Made by a program: the position numbers and the translations under genes. A DNA stretch of 64,000 nt from Mesonia hippocampi (GTDB lineage Bacteria > Bacteroidota > Bacteroidia > Flavobacteriales > Flavobacteriaceae). Position 1 is the stretch's first letter. Every line of letters starts with the position of its first letter. The notes under the pieces were generated by a model. That model searched no databases. It saw nothing but the letters and a program-made list of their open reading frames with translations, and was not told the DNA's origin. Location: positions 1-64,000 of the forward strand of contig NZ_JACIFO010000010.1 in assembly GCF_014197445.1 (NCBI RefSeq), written 5' to 3'. Below are positions 41,860-50,720 of this stretch, piece after piece.

Positions 41860-43278
41860 ATGATAGTAGAACAAATTTACACCGGATGTTTAGCGCAAGG
41901 AGCGTATTATATAGAAAGTAACGGAGAAGCAGTAGTAATTGACCCGTTAAGAGAAGTACAACCTTATATTGATAAAGCAGAAAAAAACAACGCTAAAATA
42001 AAATATGTTTTAGAAACACATTTTCATGCAGATTTTGTTAGTGGGCACTTAGACTTAGCCAAAAAAACAGGTGCTAAAATTGTTTTTGGTCCTAATGCAA
42101 AACCAGATTTTGATGCCCATTTGGCAAAAGATAATGAACAACTGAAAGTTGGAAACCTAACCATTACCGTTATTCATACCCCAGGACATACTATGGAGAG
42201 TACTTGCTACCTTCTAAGTGACGAGAATGGTAAAAACATAGGCATATTTACAGGAGATACCTTATTTATAGGAGATGTAGGGAGACCCGATTTAGCTCAA
42301 AAAGTAGCTTCAGATTTAACACAAGAAAAATTAGCAGGTTACCTGTATGATTCCTTACACAATAAAATTCTTCCGTTAGAAGACGATATTATCGTTTACC
42401 CAGCACATGGAGCAGGTTCGGCATGCGGAAAAAACATGAGTAAAGAAACTACAGATACCTTAGGAAACCAAAGGAAAACAAATTACGCTTTACAAGATAT
42501 CTCTAAAGAAGAGTTTGTAAAACAAGTAACCGATGGTTTAGCACCACCACCAAGCTATTTTCCTGAAAATGTGATGATGAATATAAAAGGTTACGAAAGT
42601 ATAGATAACGTTTTAAACCAAGGTTTACAAGCATTAAGTCCTGCAGGTTTTGAAGCCGCAGCAAACGAGACCAACGCTCTTATTTTAGATACCCGAGCAC
42701 CACAAACATTTGCAAAAGGATTTATTCCTAATGCTATTAATATAGGAATAGATGGCGGATTTGCTCCATGGGTAGGAACCTTAATTTTAGACATCAAGCA
42801 ACCCATATTAATTGTTGCAGATCCTGGTAGAGAAGAAGAAGTAGTAACACGTTTAGCAAGAGTAGGCTACGATAATTCTATAGGTTACTTAAAAGGAGGT
42901 TTTGATGCATGGAAAGCTGATAATAGAGAAACCGATAGTATAACTTCTGTTACCGTAGATGAGGTTGCTGCTAAATTAGAAAATAATCCAGACACATTAA
43001 TTTTAGATGTTCGAAAAAAATCAGAATATCTTTCTGAACGCATAAAAGTAGCCGAAAACCTACCACTAGATTTTATTAACGAGAATTTTACAGCAATCGA
43101 TAAAAATAAAACATACTACGTGCATTGTGCAGGAGGCTATCGTTCAATGATTTTTACAAGTATATTAAAAGCTAGGGGGTATGATAACCTTATCGATGTA
43201 CAAGGAGGATTTAAAGCAATAAAAGAAAGTAATAAATTTGACTTAACCGATTATGTTTGCCCAACTACCTTATTATAA
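41860..43278 (+). CDS. Persulfide-dioxygenase-like MBL-fold protein with two rhodanese domains
   Basis: A 472-residue cytoplasmic fusion. The metallo-beta-lactamase part (1-250) has THFHADFVSGH (His54, His56, Asp58), HTPGHTMEST and GDTLFIGDVGRPDL, as in ETHE1/Blh persulfide dioxygenases that oxidise glutathione persulfide to sulfite. Rhodanese domain 1 (about 255-350) has no cysteine in its active loop (VADPGREEE), so it is inactive or structural. Rhodanese domain 2 (about 365-465) has YVHCAGGYRS with the catalytic Cys. It fits between sulfur import and sulfite export. Confidence 0.93.
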   Translation: MIVEQIYTGCLAQGAYYIESNGEAVVIDPLREVQPYIDKAEKNNAKIKYVLETHFHADFVSGHLDLAKKTGAKIVFGPNAKPDFDAHLAKDNEQLKVGNLTITVIHTPGHTMESTCYLLSDENGKNIGIFTGDTLFIGDVGRPDLAQKVASDLTQEKLAGYLYDSLHNKILPLEDDIIVYPAHGAGSACGKNMSKETTDTLGNQRKTNYALQDISKEEFVKQVTDGLAPPPSYFPENVMMNIKGYESIDNVLNQGLQALSPAGFEAAANETNALILDTRAPQTFAKGFIPNAINIGIDGGFAPWVGTLILDIKQPILIVADPGREEEVVTRLARVGYDNSIGYLKGGFDAWKADNRETDSITSVTVDEVAAKLENNPDTLILDVRKKSEYLSERIKVAENLPLDFINENFTAIDKNKTYYVHCAGGYRSMIFTSILKARGYDNLIDVQGGFKAIKESNKFDLTDYVCPTTLL

Positions 43279-43288
43279 TTTATAAAAA

Positions 43289-43657
43289 ATGAAATTTTTA
43301 GCACATATAGGCATTTTTCTATTAGCACTTGTTGGTTGCCAGAAATCTGGCGATAAAACAATTAGCAACATTGGTGTAGATGAATTGCGTGAAAAATTAA
43401 ATAAAGATATACAACTAGTAGATGTACGTACTACTGCCGAATATAAAGACGGCTATATAGGAAAAGCTGTAAATATCGATGTTTTGAAAAAGTCATTTGA
43501 AGGCGAAATTCAAAAGTTTGATAAAAATAAACCTATATATATTTACTGCCGTAGCGGGAAGCGTAGTGCAAATGCAGCCCGAAAAATGAAGGCTTTAGGT
43601 TTTACAAAAATTTATGACCTCTCAGGCGGTTATATTGCTTGGGAAAAGAAAAAATAA
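43289..43657 (+). CDS. Rhodanese-like lipoprotein
   Basis: A 122-residue single rhodanese domain with lipobox ALVGC (Cys17), so it faces the periplasm. The active-site loop is YCRSGKRSA with the catalytic Cys. It could move sulfane sulfur in the periplasm and hand it to the YeeE-type transporter. Last gene of the sulfur operon, 10 bp after the dioxygenase gene. Confidence 0.92.
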   Translation: MKFLAHIGIFLLALVGCQKSGDKTISNIGVDELREKLNKDIQLVDVRTTAEYKDGYIGKAVNIDVLKKSFEGEIQKFDKNKPIYIYCRSGKRSANAARKMKALGFTKIYDLSGGYIAWEKKK

Positions 43658-43680
43658 ATTTTTAAAATTTATTACAAATA

Positions 43681-43714
43681 AAAAAATTGCCGTGAGATAT
43701 CACGGCAATTTTTT
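43681..43714. terminator. Bidirectional terminator after sulfur operon
   Basis: AAAAAATTGCCGTGA and TCACGGCAATTTTTT form a long stem with loop GATA between convergent genes. Confidence 0.92.
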
Positions 43715-43726
43715 GTAAAAGACATT

Positions 43727-44383
43727 TTAAAGCTTTTTGTCGTCTAACATAAGTTTTGTGGTTTCCCAAACATATTCATAAGGAAACTCACCAAAATAAC
43801 TTCTAAAATGTCCATTCTTATCAACAACAACAAAACTCATACATGGGTAATGCTCTTTAAAAAATAGTCTTTCTATCATGCCATCAGGATCTTTATAGAA
43901 GGATATACTCTCGTAATCCTCCAAGCCATCGTTATCCTTATATATATAAATGGGTTTTATTTGTGCGATTTCTTCCAAACCTTTTTCTAACTTATTATAC
44001 GAGCGTTCTTTGCTTTTTCGAGTTGCAGTTCCACTCATATTACAAGGGTCTTTTCCAGGATAATAAATTATTACTATAGGCTTAGTATCATCCAATTTTT
44101 GGTTTGTTCTTGTTTCGATTAAATTTTTAAATAGAGGTAGGTTAGTAATGTCCCCTTCTTCTTGTCTACCCAAAATAAGTTTTTTATGAAAGCGTAAACC
44201 TTCTTTGATATAGGCAGAACTTAACAAGTGATTTGCAGAAAGCTCTTCATAGAATTTAGTTTTGCTTATCTCTATGTTATTTTCATTAAAATACTTTATA
44301 TCATCTGTAATAAATGCTTTTTGGGGAGTAGAACAAGAAAATATAAAAAAAACCAAAAGAACTAAAGTAAATATCTTTTTCAT
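43727..44383 (-). CDS. Lipoprotein of unknown function
   Basis: A 218-residue lipoprotein (lipobox FIFSC, Cys17). No clear family. The middle PIVIIYYPGKDPCNMSG and the end CMSFVVVDKNGHFRSYFGEF give a weak thioredoxin-like impression, with single cysteines rather than a CxxC pair. Convergent with the sulfur operon; no operon partners. Confidence 0.7.
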   Translation of the reverse strand: MKKIFTLVLLVFFIFSCSTPQKAFITDDIKYFNENNIEISKTKFYEELSANHLLSSAYIKEGLRFHKKLILGRQEEGDITNLPLFKNLIETRTNQKLDDTKPIVIIYYPGKDPCNMSGTATRKSKERSYNKLEKGLEEIAQIKPIYIYKDNDGLEDYESISFYKDPDGMIERLFFKEHYPCMSFVVVDKNGHFRSYFGEFPYEYVWETTKLMLDDKKL

Positions 44384-44506
44384 AAAAAATGTTTTAGTTA
44401 ACTGGTTAAAGATATATAATTTACAGTAGAAAATAAAGATATACCGTTGTGCATTAGTAATATTGATTTTTAGATTATTGATATTCCTATTGAAATCAAA
44501 CCTGTT

Positions 44507-44752
44507 TTATATAAAAATGCCCATCAGAACAGTAATTTTAGATAAGATTCGGTTTTTGAATCCATCAAAATATTTAGCATAATTCCTTCAAATCATAAAT
44601 TACTCACAAAGTTGATAAAACAATGTTTCAATACGTTTTCTGGATTTCTTGAAAGTATAGGGTTTTTCCTTATAGTTAGGCTTATTTTTTCTTATAGGAG
44701 CTTTTAGTCTAATGTTATGATTTTCAAATAGATTTAATTGATATTTGTGCAT
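44507..44752 (-). pseudogene. IS982-family transposase remnant
   Basis: The C-terminal end of an IS982 transposase. A 50-codon frame ending KKSRKRIETLFYQLCE stops at 44600; the same frame then continues FMI, stop, RNYAKYFDGFKNRILSKIT. The family consensus runs through these points (RKRIETLFSQLCDQFMIRRN), so two codons have become stops. The catalytic DDE part is lost. The surrounding 44384-44904 gap holds nothing else recognised. Confidence 0.85.
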
Positions 44753-44904
44753 GTAAATTATGGTGTAAGAAAACTATAATCCGCTGTTTTTTTTAGTGGC
44801 TTGTATTGTTTTATTTATAAATACACAAGGAGTAATAATATGCTTGCTAGACTAGTTTAATATTATATTTCTGAGTTTATTTTATGCCAAGAAATTTTAA
44901 AATG

Positions 44905-44912
44905 TATATTTG
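44905..44912 (+). promoter_or_regulatory. -7 box immediately before DUF2461 gene
   Basis: TATATTTG ends 3 bp before the ATG at 44916, so the transcript should have a very short leader or none. Confidence 0.55.
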
Positions 44913-44915
44913 AAT

Positions 44916-45596
44916 ATGGAAAAAATTAACCCCGCTATATTTTCATTCCTAAACCAATTACACGCAAATAATCAACGCGAATGGTTTGAGGACAATAAAC
45001 CACATTTTAAGAAATTACAAGCTGAATTTAAAGGTTTTATATCTGCGTTAGAAACTCTTTTACAAGCACATGATAAAATAGAAAAAAGTAACGTTTTTAG
45101 AATATATCGAGATGTGCGTTTTTCTAAAGATAAAACACCTTACAAAACCAATTTCGGAGCAAGTTTTACAAGGCAAAAACCAGCATTAAGAGGTGGTTAT
45201 TATTTGCATATAGAGCCAAACCACAAATCTTTCTTGGGTGTAGGCTTCTGGCAACCCAATAAAGAAGATTTATTAAGGTTTAGAAAAGAAATTGCCATAG
45301 ATGCCGAAGAGTTTAAAGCCATTATGCATCAAGAAAATATACAGAAACATTGGGGAATCCTGCAAGGCGAACAATTAAAAACAGCACCTAAAGGATTCGA
45401 TAAAAATCATCCAGCTATTAAGATTTTAAATTATAAGCAGTGGATTTTTATAAAACAGTTTACCGATAAAGAAGTCGTAGCGCCTAATTTTATGTCATTA
45501 GTCAATGAACATTTTATGGCAATTAGACCTTTTTTTGATTATATGAGTACAGTTTTAACTACCGATTTAAACGGAGTTTCTCTATTAGACGAATAA
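44916..45596 (+). CDS. DUF2461 family protein
   Basis: A 226-residue cytoplasmic protein of DUF2461 (TIGR02453). Typical pieces are FLNQLHANNQREWFEDNKPHF near the start, FRIYRDVRFSKDKTPYKTNF, GGYYLHIEPN and GFWQPNKEDLLRFRKEI. Function is unknown. The ATG at 44916 is preferred over a TTG six bases earlier. It is followed 3 bp later by the TruA-family gene. Confidence 0.9.
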   Translation: MEKINPAIFSFLNQLHANNQREWFEDNKPHFKKLQAEFKGFISALETLLQAHDKIEKSNVFRIYRDVRFSKDKTPYKTNFGASFTRQKPALRGGYYLHIEPNHKSFLGVGFWQPNKEDLLRFRKEIAIDAEEFKAIMHQENIQKHWGILQGEQLKTAPKGFDKNHPAIKILNYKQWIFIKQFTDKEVVAPNFMSLVNEHFMAIRPFFDYMSTVLTTDLNGVSLLDE

Positions 45597-45599
45597 AAT

Positions 45600-46385
45600 A
45601 TGTTTAGGAAACGATATTACTACCTTATAGCGCTTCAATACCTAGGTTTTAGGTTCCACGGATGGCAAAAACAACCCGATGTAATTACCGTAGAGCGTAT
45701 GCTAGAACGTACCATTGCATTTGTATTGCAGCATAAAAATTTTAAGCTTTTGGCCAGTGGGCGTACCGATGCTAAGGTCTCTGTAAATCAAACTTACGTA
45801 GAACTTTTTATAGATAATGAGCCTTTAGATTTACCTGCTTTTTTGGAGCTCCTCAATGAAAATTTACCTGCCGATATTAGAGCACTTTCTATAAAAAAAA
45901 CCACAAAAGAGTTTAATATTATTAACAATGCTAAACAAAAAGAATACTGTTATTTTTTTGCTTACGGAGAGAAATTTCATCCCTTTTGTGCGCCATTTAT
46001 GGTGTTTGTAAAAGAAATGTTAGACATAAACGCCATGAAAGAAGGCGCCAAGCTTTTTGAAGGCGAACACGATTTTTGGTCCTATACCTTTAGGCCCAAC
46101 CCAGAAACCCAAACCAAAGGCTGCATAACACTTTGTGAAATTACCGAAAATACACGCTATACGGCTAATTTTTTCCCAGAAAAAAGCTACATGCTAACCG
46201 TAAAAGGAAAAGGCTTTAAACGACATCAAATAAGGTTAATGATGGGAACATTGTTTGACTTAGGAAAAGGGAAAATAGATTTAGAATTTATCAAAAAAAC
46301 ACTTAACCCAGAAAACCGTATTACCTTAGCGCATATTGCACAGCCTTCAGGATTGTTGTTAAATAGCGTAACGATGGAAGAATAA
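45600..46385 (+). CDS. truA: TruA-family tRNA pseudouridine synthase
   Basis: A 261-residue enzyme that converts uridine to pseudouridine in the tRNA anticodon arm (positions 38-40 for TruA). It shows the N-terminal LGFRFHGWQKQP, the catalytic-aspartate motif ASGRTDAKVSV, and the C-terminal KGFKRHQIRLMMGTL. It may be a paralogue of the main TruA rather than the housekeeping copy; Bacteroidota sometimes encode two. Co-transcribed with the DUF2461 gene. Confidence 0.9.
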   Translation: MFRKRYYYLIALQYLGFRFHGWQKQPDVITVERMLERTIAFVLQHKNFKLLASGRTDAKVSVNQTYVELFIDNEPLDLPAFLELLNENLPADIRALSIKKTTKEFNIINNAKQKEYCYFFAYGEKFHPFCAPFMVFVKEMLDINAMKEGAKLFEGEHDFWSYTFRPNPETQTKGCITLCEITENTRYTANFFPEKSYMLTVKGKGFKRHQIRLMMGTLFDLGKGKIDLEFIKKTLNPENRITLAHIAQPSGLLLNSVTMEE

Positions 46386-46392
46386 TACGCAT

Positions 46393-46788
46393 TTACGATT
46401 TCTCGAATACTTGGATATGTTGTTGTATTTGTCCCTTAACCAAATGCATCATCCGCTTATTTATAGCAGAAGAATCTTCGGTATAGGTTAAGTATTCTTC
46501 AAGACTAAACATCCCTATAATCATTCCTTTTAAGCTATTTCTAAGCTTCATGTCCCGTTGTATTGCATTTTCTATATACACAAGGCGTTTTTCGGCAGTG
46601 AGTTCAAAAAACATGTTTTTATGCTTCTTAAAATAATTTTTAAAAACGGCTATAAGTAATTCTCGCTGTAAAACAATAATAGGACGTAAGCAAGAGTTCT
46701 GAAAAATTTCTTGTTTAGAAGTGTTTTTATAGGTTACTTTATCGATTTCAGGCCTTAATTTAACCAGCAACTCATCCCGATTTTTCAT
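46393..46788 (-). CDS. Conserved helical protein of unknown function
   Basis: A 131-residue helical protein with RPIIVLQRELLIAVFKNYF and RNSLKGMIIGMFSLEEY. I recall close relatives across Flavobacteriaceae, sometimes mislabelled as glyoxalase, although no glyoxalase fold is visible. Cytoplasmic, single gene, convergent with truA. Confidence 0.75.
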   Translation of the reverse strand: MKNRDELLVKLRPEIDKVTYKNTSKQEIFQNSCLRPIIVLQRELLIAVFKNYFKKHKNMFFELTAEKRLVYIENAIQRDMKLRNSLKGMIIGMFSLEEYLTYTEDSSAINKRMMHLVKGQIQQHIQVFEKS

Positions 46789-46950
46789 AAGATTACTTTT
46801 ATAAGAAATGTTAGTTAATAATAAGTATTTTTTTAGGATTAGACTAGGAGTTTACACATTATTTAAATGTAGTTAATATGTTAAATCTAGCTTAATTAAA
46901 AGTAATATTAGAAATTAATAGTGTATATTTATTGGTTAAACCTATAAAAT

Positions 46951-48312
46951 ATGCTAAAATCTATAAACCCATATACGCAAGAAACTATCCTTACATTTGA
47001 AGAAGAAACAACTAACGATGTAGAAAAAAAAATAAAAAAAGCTCATAAAGCTTATTTAGATTGGCGTTTTATGAGTTTTGAACGCAGAAAAAACCTTATT
47101 TTAGAATGTGCCGAAGTTTTAAAGAAAAATAAAAATCTATACGCAAAAGCAATAACTTTAGAAATGGGGAAACCAATTTCTCAAGCAATAGCAGAAATAG
47201 ACAAATGTATTTTGTTATGTAACTTTTATGCAGAACAAGCAGCAGATTTTTTAGCTCCTAAAGAAATAGAAACCGAAGCTTACAGCTCATTTATACGCTA
47301 TGAGCCGTTAGGAGTTGTTTTAGGCGTAATGCCTTGGAATTATCCATTTTGGCAAGTATTTAGGTTGGCCATTCCTGCAATTTTAGCGGGCAATACAGTA
47401 CTCTTAAAACATGCGAGTAGCGTAATGCAATCGGCAGAAAATATAGCAGACTCTTTTACAGAAGCAGGCTTTCCAGAAGGCGTATTTCAAAACCTAATTA
47501 TAAATAATGATAAGGTAGAAGCTATTATTCGTAACCCTAATGTAAAAGCGGTAAGTTTAACCGGAAGTAAGCCCGCAGGAAGCGCAGTGGCCTCGGTAGC
47601 AGCTCAAGAAATTAAAAAATCAGTTTTAGAGTTGGGAGGAAGCAATGCTTTAGTTGTATTTGAAGATGCCGAAATAGATAAAGCAGTAGATATTTGTATC
47701 CAAGCTCGATTTCAAAATACAGGACAAAGTTGTATTGCAGGAAAACGACTCTTGTTGCACGAACGTATTTATGATATTTTTTTAGAGAAATTACTTACGA
47801 AGGTTTATGAACTTAAAGTAGGTGACCCTTTAGATGAAGAAACCTATATTAGTGTTATGGCAAAAGAAGAGCTGGCAGAAGAACTAGAAAATCAGTTAAA
47901 AAAAGGAGTAGAAGAGGGAGCAAAAGTAATTTTAGGAGGAAAACGAAAAGCAGCTTTTTTTGAGCCTACCATTGTTATTAACGTAACTCCAGAAAACACC
48001 TTGTTTACAGAAGAAACTTTTGGTCCGCTATTAGCCGTAACTTCCTTTAAAACCGATATGGAAGCTATAGATTTAGTGAATTCCTCAGAATATGGTTTAG
48101 GGGTTTCTATTTTTACACAAGATGCCGAACGCGCAAAAGCAATGATTCCTCAATTTGAAGATGCTGCTGTTTTTATTAATGCAATGGTAAAAAGTGATCC
48201 GCGATTACCTTTTGGAGGGACAAAAGCGTCTGGTTACGGACGTGAGCTTTCTGCCCAAGGTATACGGGAATTTGTTAACATTAAAACAGTCTATGTAAAT
48301 CAGTATGAGTAA
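46951..48312 (+). CDS. NAD(P)-dependent aldehyde dehydrogenase (succinate-semialdehyde type)
   Basis: A 453-residue cytoplasmic aldehyde dehydrogenase. Visible: MPWNYPFWQVFRLAIPAILA (Rossmann substrate/cofactor region), LTGSKPAG, catalytic-Glu LELGGSNALVVFEDA, catalytic Cys in NTGQSCIAGKRL, and TFGPLLAV. The length and wording fit the GabD/Sad group, which oxidises succinate semialdehyde to succinate, but substrate is not certain. Single gene. Confidence 0.92.
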   Translation: MLKSINPYTQETILTFEEETTNDVEKKIKKAHKAYLDWRFMSFERRKNLILECAEVLKKNKNLYAKAITLEMGKPISQAIAEIDKCILLCNFYAEQAADFLAPKEIETEAYSSFIRYEPLGVVLGVMPWNYPFWQVFRLAIPAILAGNTVLLKHASSVMQSAENIADSFTEAGFPEGVFQNLIINNDKVEAIIRNPNVKAVSLTGSKPAGSAVASVAAQEIKKSVLELGGSNALVVFEDAEIDKAVDICIQARFQNTGQSCIAGKRLLLHERIYDIFLEKLLTKVYELKVGDPLDEETYISVMAKEELAEELENQLKKGVEEGAKVILGGKRKAAFFEPTIVINVTPENTLFTEETFGPLLAVTSFKTDMEAIDLVNSSEYGLGVSIFTQDAERAKAMIPQFEDAAVFINAMVKSDPRLPFGGTKASGYGRELSAQGIREFVNIKTVYVNQYE

Positions 48313-48370
48313 ATTAAATATTTAGGCGAAAAAAAGTACTTAAATCTTTATGAAAAAAGAAAAGTATTAA

Positions 48371-48378
48371 TATATTTG
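48371..48378 (+). promoter_or_regulatory. -7 box of tRNA-Arg promoter
   Basis: TATATTTG followed by CACCGC, 19 bp before the tRNA. Confidence 0.65.
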
Positions 48379-48397
48379 CACCGCTTAAATGTGGAAT

Positions 48398-48471
48398 GGT
48401 CGCGTAGCTCAGTTGGATAGAGCATCTGCCTTCTAAGCAGACGGTCACAGGTTCGAATCCTGTCGCGATCA
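48398..48471 (+). tRNA. tRNA-Arg (anticodon TCT)
   Basis: A 74-nt cloverleaf, acceptor GGTCGCG/CGCGATC, anticodon loop CTTCTAA, T arm CAGGTTCGAATCCTG. CCA is not encoded. It marks the left edge of the minus-strand defence-like island, but no second copy of its 3' end is seen downstream. Confidence 0.96.
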
Positions 48472-48473
48472 CT

Positions 48474-48511
48474 AAAAGCCTTCTTAATCTTTTGATTTTG
48501 AAGGCTTTTTT
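48474..48511 (+). terminator. Terminator of tRNA-Arg
   Basis: AAAAGCCTTC and GAAGGCTTTT pair across a 16-nt loop and end in T residues. Confidence 0.8.
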
Positions 48512-48602
48512 GTGTTTTAGGGGGAAGAATAGGGGGTAATAAATGTTTTGTACTACCAAACTTCATTATTATAAAATAAAAAAATTAAAGGGGCAGTTTG
48601 TT

Positions 48603-49163
48603 TTAAATAAATACAATTTCCCGATGTCTAATTAAATAATCGTCTTTTACTTTTTCAAAGTTTTTGTTTTGATAAGAAGTATTGATAAGTAATGGTTTTT
48701 CAGTAAATACAGAGTTTAAGAGTGTAAAGGTTACGTTGTCTATATCAAAACCACTAGAATCAAATTTATAAGTGCCGATGCATCCAGTAACTAGCTCTTT
48801 TAGGTAAATTCCTTTATCAAAAAAACTAATAGGAGTATTTAAATTTTCAACATTATATAAAGGGAAAAGAGTAGTAGAGTTTAGGAGTTCGTTAAACGGA
48901 ATTTTCGCTATTTTTTTTCTTTCAAACCAAATTTCAATTTTCCAAGGCGAGAGAGGAAGTAGCCCTCCAAATGAATCTACTATAAGATCATCTATCGATT
49001 GTACATCCGAATGTAATTTATAAAAAAAGTATGCGTCTAATAAAGCTTCTTTTAGAGGAAGCTTCATTTTAGCAGCAATTAATTTATAGATCTCTATTGA
49101 AGCTTTACTAGATTCTAAATAATGTACAAAACACCCTTCTCCAAATAATTTTAAAGTAATCAT
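48603..49163 (-). CDS. Unknown protein, island gene with WYL-type operator
   Basis: A 186-residue soluble protein with no domain I recognise and no membrane segment. It is a single gene. A degenerate copy of the island palindrome (TGTCGAAG and TGTCGTAG half-sites at 49211-49228) lies about 48 bp upstream of its start, which ties it to the WYL-regulated group. Function unknown. Confidence 0.65.
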   Translation of the reverse strand: MITLKLFGEGCFVHYLESSKASIEIYKLIAAKMKLPLKEALLDAYFFYKLHSDVQSIDDLIVDSFGGLLPLSPWKIEIWFERKKIAKIPFNELLNSTTLFPLYNVENLNTPISFFDKGIYLKELVTGCIGTYKFDSSGFDIDNVTFTLLNSVFTEKPLLINTSYQNKNFEKVKDDYLIRHREIVFI

Positions 49164-49207
49164 CTATTGAATTACATATATTTTTAACTGGGTAAATTAT
49201 AATGAAG

Positions 49208-49228
49208 CTATGTCGAAGTGTGTCGTAG
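49208..49228 (-). promoter_or_regulatory. WYL-type site 4 (degenerate), upstream of 48603-49163
   Basis: Two TGTCG half-sites, TGTCGAAG at 49211 and TGTCGTAG at 49221, 10 bp apart. The left half of the palindrome is poorly kept (ATGTCG against ATGACA in other sites). Distance to the start codon matches sites 1-3. Confidence 0.45.
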
Positions 49229-49248
49229 TAAAAAAAGAAATAAATATT

Positions 49249-49812
49249 TTAATGTTTGCATAAAATAGGAAAACCGTTTTTGGCTCTCCAAGCATTTTCT
49301 ATGGCGGTTCTACCAATGTTATCAAGAATTAAATTTCTAATAACGCTTTTATCTATTTCAGGGATATTTAGATTGTCAATCATTTCTGTAGTGAAATAAC
49401 GAACTGTTATAGTGTGATTTTGTAGAATAGGGTAGGCGTTAATTCCTAAAGCACCAGTACCATCATTTTGTAAGTAAAAATGATTTCGTAACCTACTTAC
49501 TATTTTTTTGGCGTGCCCGTTATAAAAGTATGTTTTATTGATTAACTCTTCATGGAAAATCTTTTTATTATTACCTGCTGTTTTATAGAATAAAGATCCT
49601 TTATTTTTCTGGTTTTCAGGATGTAGTTTTGATAAGTTAACAAGGTCTAAGTCAGTTTTTATCCAATACCAGCCTTCTACATTTTTTAAATTCCTTTTAG
49701 CCTTATTTATCAACCAATTTCGAGTGAATATTTCATCGGTGTAAATGTCTTTTTCAATAATAATTTCATTTACGTTATCATATATTGTTTTTGCAATTTT
49801 TGAAAGATTCAT
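49249..49812 (-). CDS. GIY-YIG-like protein in the WYL operon
   Basis: A 187-residue soluble protein with a pattern like GIY-YIG nucleases: GWYWI (47-51), then YFYNGHAKKIVSRLRNHF (95-112, in the place of the YIG strand with the R-x3-H helix), and a late IENAWRAKNGFPILCK (171-186) that could hold the catalytic Glu. The order fits but the match is distant, so this is a hypothesis. It is the last gene of the five-gene WYL operon, 1 bp after the WYL regulator. Confidence 0.6.
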   Translation of the reverse strand: MNLSKIAKTIYDNVNEIIIEKDIYTDEIFTRNWLINKAKRNLKNVEGWYWIKTDLDLVNLSKLHPENQKNKGSLFYKTAGNNKKIFHEELINKTYFYNGHAKKIVSRLRNHFYLQNDGTGALGINAYPILQNHTITVRYFTTEMIDNLNIPEIDKSVIRNLILDNIGRTAIENAWRAKNGFPILCKH

Positions 49813-49813
49813 A

Positions 49814-50719
49814 TTAGTTATAATTGTTAAGGGTTTTGGTTAAAACTTGTTTCATTTCATCTCTTAATGCTATAGGTTTTAAAACTTCTACTTGGTCAAT
49901 AAGCATTAAAAGGCGTTGTTTAAGTTCGTAGTTTATTTTTATCCAAAGTCTAATGGTTAACTCTTTATCATTATCAATGAGGATTTCTTGTGAGTGATGT
50001 AACGGTAGAGTTTTAATGTATTTACCTTGAAAAGGAGTAAATTTTAACACAACTTCTTGAATGTTTTCTTCAGGATAGATAACTCCAATTATTGAAGAAA
50101 ATAAACTTTGAGGATGAAGTTCTTGATTTCTAACAAACACTTCAGTTGTTAGTGTTAGGTTAGATATTCTATCAATACCAAATGTTCTAAAGTTAGTGTT
50201 GTCTTTTTCTTGTAAACCAATAACATACCAACGATTGAGGTATTCTTTGAGTAGGTACGGATAGAGCTTTCTTTCCTTGTAGTTACCTTGATCGAAGTTA
50301 TAGTGAGTAAACGTAACTACTTTTTGTTCTTTTATTGCTTGAAGTAATATTTTTAGATTGCTAATTCCTTTTAGGATACCATCATTATCAAAAGAGATGT
50401 ATTCAAGTGTTTTTTTACTGTCTTTAATACTTTCAGTAATTAATTCAGCAGTATTGGCAATTTCTAAGAAACGTAAAAAAGAATTGAACTGAATACTATT
50501 TTCTTTGTCAATAAAATATCCTTTTTTTTCTTGGTCATAAATTATTTCAATACCAAACTCATCTCTAATTTGTTCTATATTACGTTGCAACGTTCTTTTA
50601 GATATTTCAAATCCATGATCAAACAAATAGGTTTCAATTTCTTTAAGAGTAGGGTATAAGCCTCTATTAATTCTTTCAATAATTAACGTATAACGTTTTA
50701 TCGTTCCTTGTCTAGACAT
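49814..50719 (-). CDS. WYL-domain transcriptional regulator
   Basis: A 301-residue DNA-binding regulator. An N-terminal winged HTH (about 1-70: RGLYPTLKEIETYLFDHGFE, then SKRTLQRNIEQIRDEFGIEI) is followed by a WYL domain (about 120-215: LLKEYLNRWYVIGLQEKD) and a C-terminal WCX-type extension. WYL regulators of the BrxR/CapW kind control phage-defence operons by binding inverted repeats and sensing nucleic-acid ligands. It is the best candidate to bind the shared palindromes of this island. It lies between the GIY-YIG-like and HhH-like genes, with 1-bp gaps. Confidence 0.9.
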   Translation of the reverse strand: MSRQGTIKRYTLIIERINRGLYPTLKEIETYLFDHGFEISKRTLQRNIEQIRDEFGIEIIYDQEKKGYFIDKENSIQFNSFLRFLEIANTAELITESIKDSKKTLEYISFDNDGILKGISNLKILLQAIKEQKVVTFTHYNFDQGNYKERKLYPYLLKEYLNRWYVIGLQEKDNTNFRTFGIDRISNLTLTTEVFVRNQELHPQSLFSSIIGVIYPEENIQEVVLKFTPFQGKYIKTLPLHHSQEILIDNDKELTIRLWIKINYELKQRLLMLIDQVEVLKPIALRDEMKQVLTKTLNNYN

Positions 50720-50720
50720 T

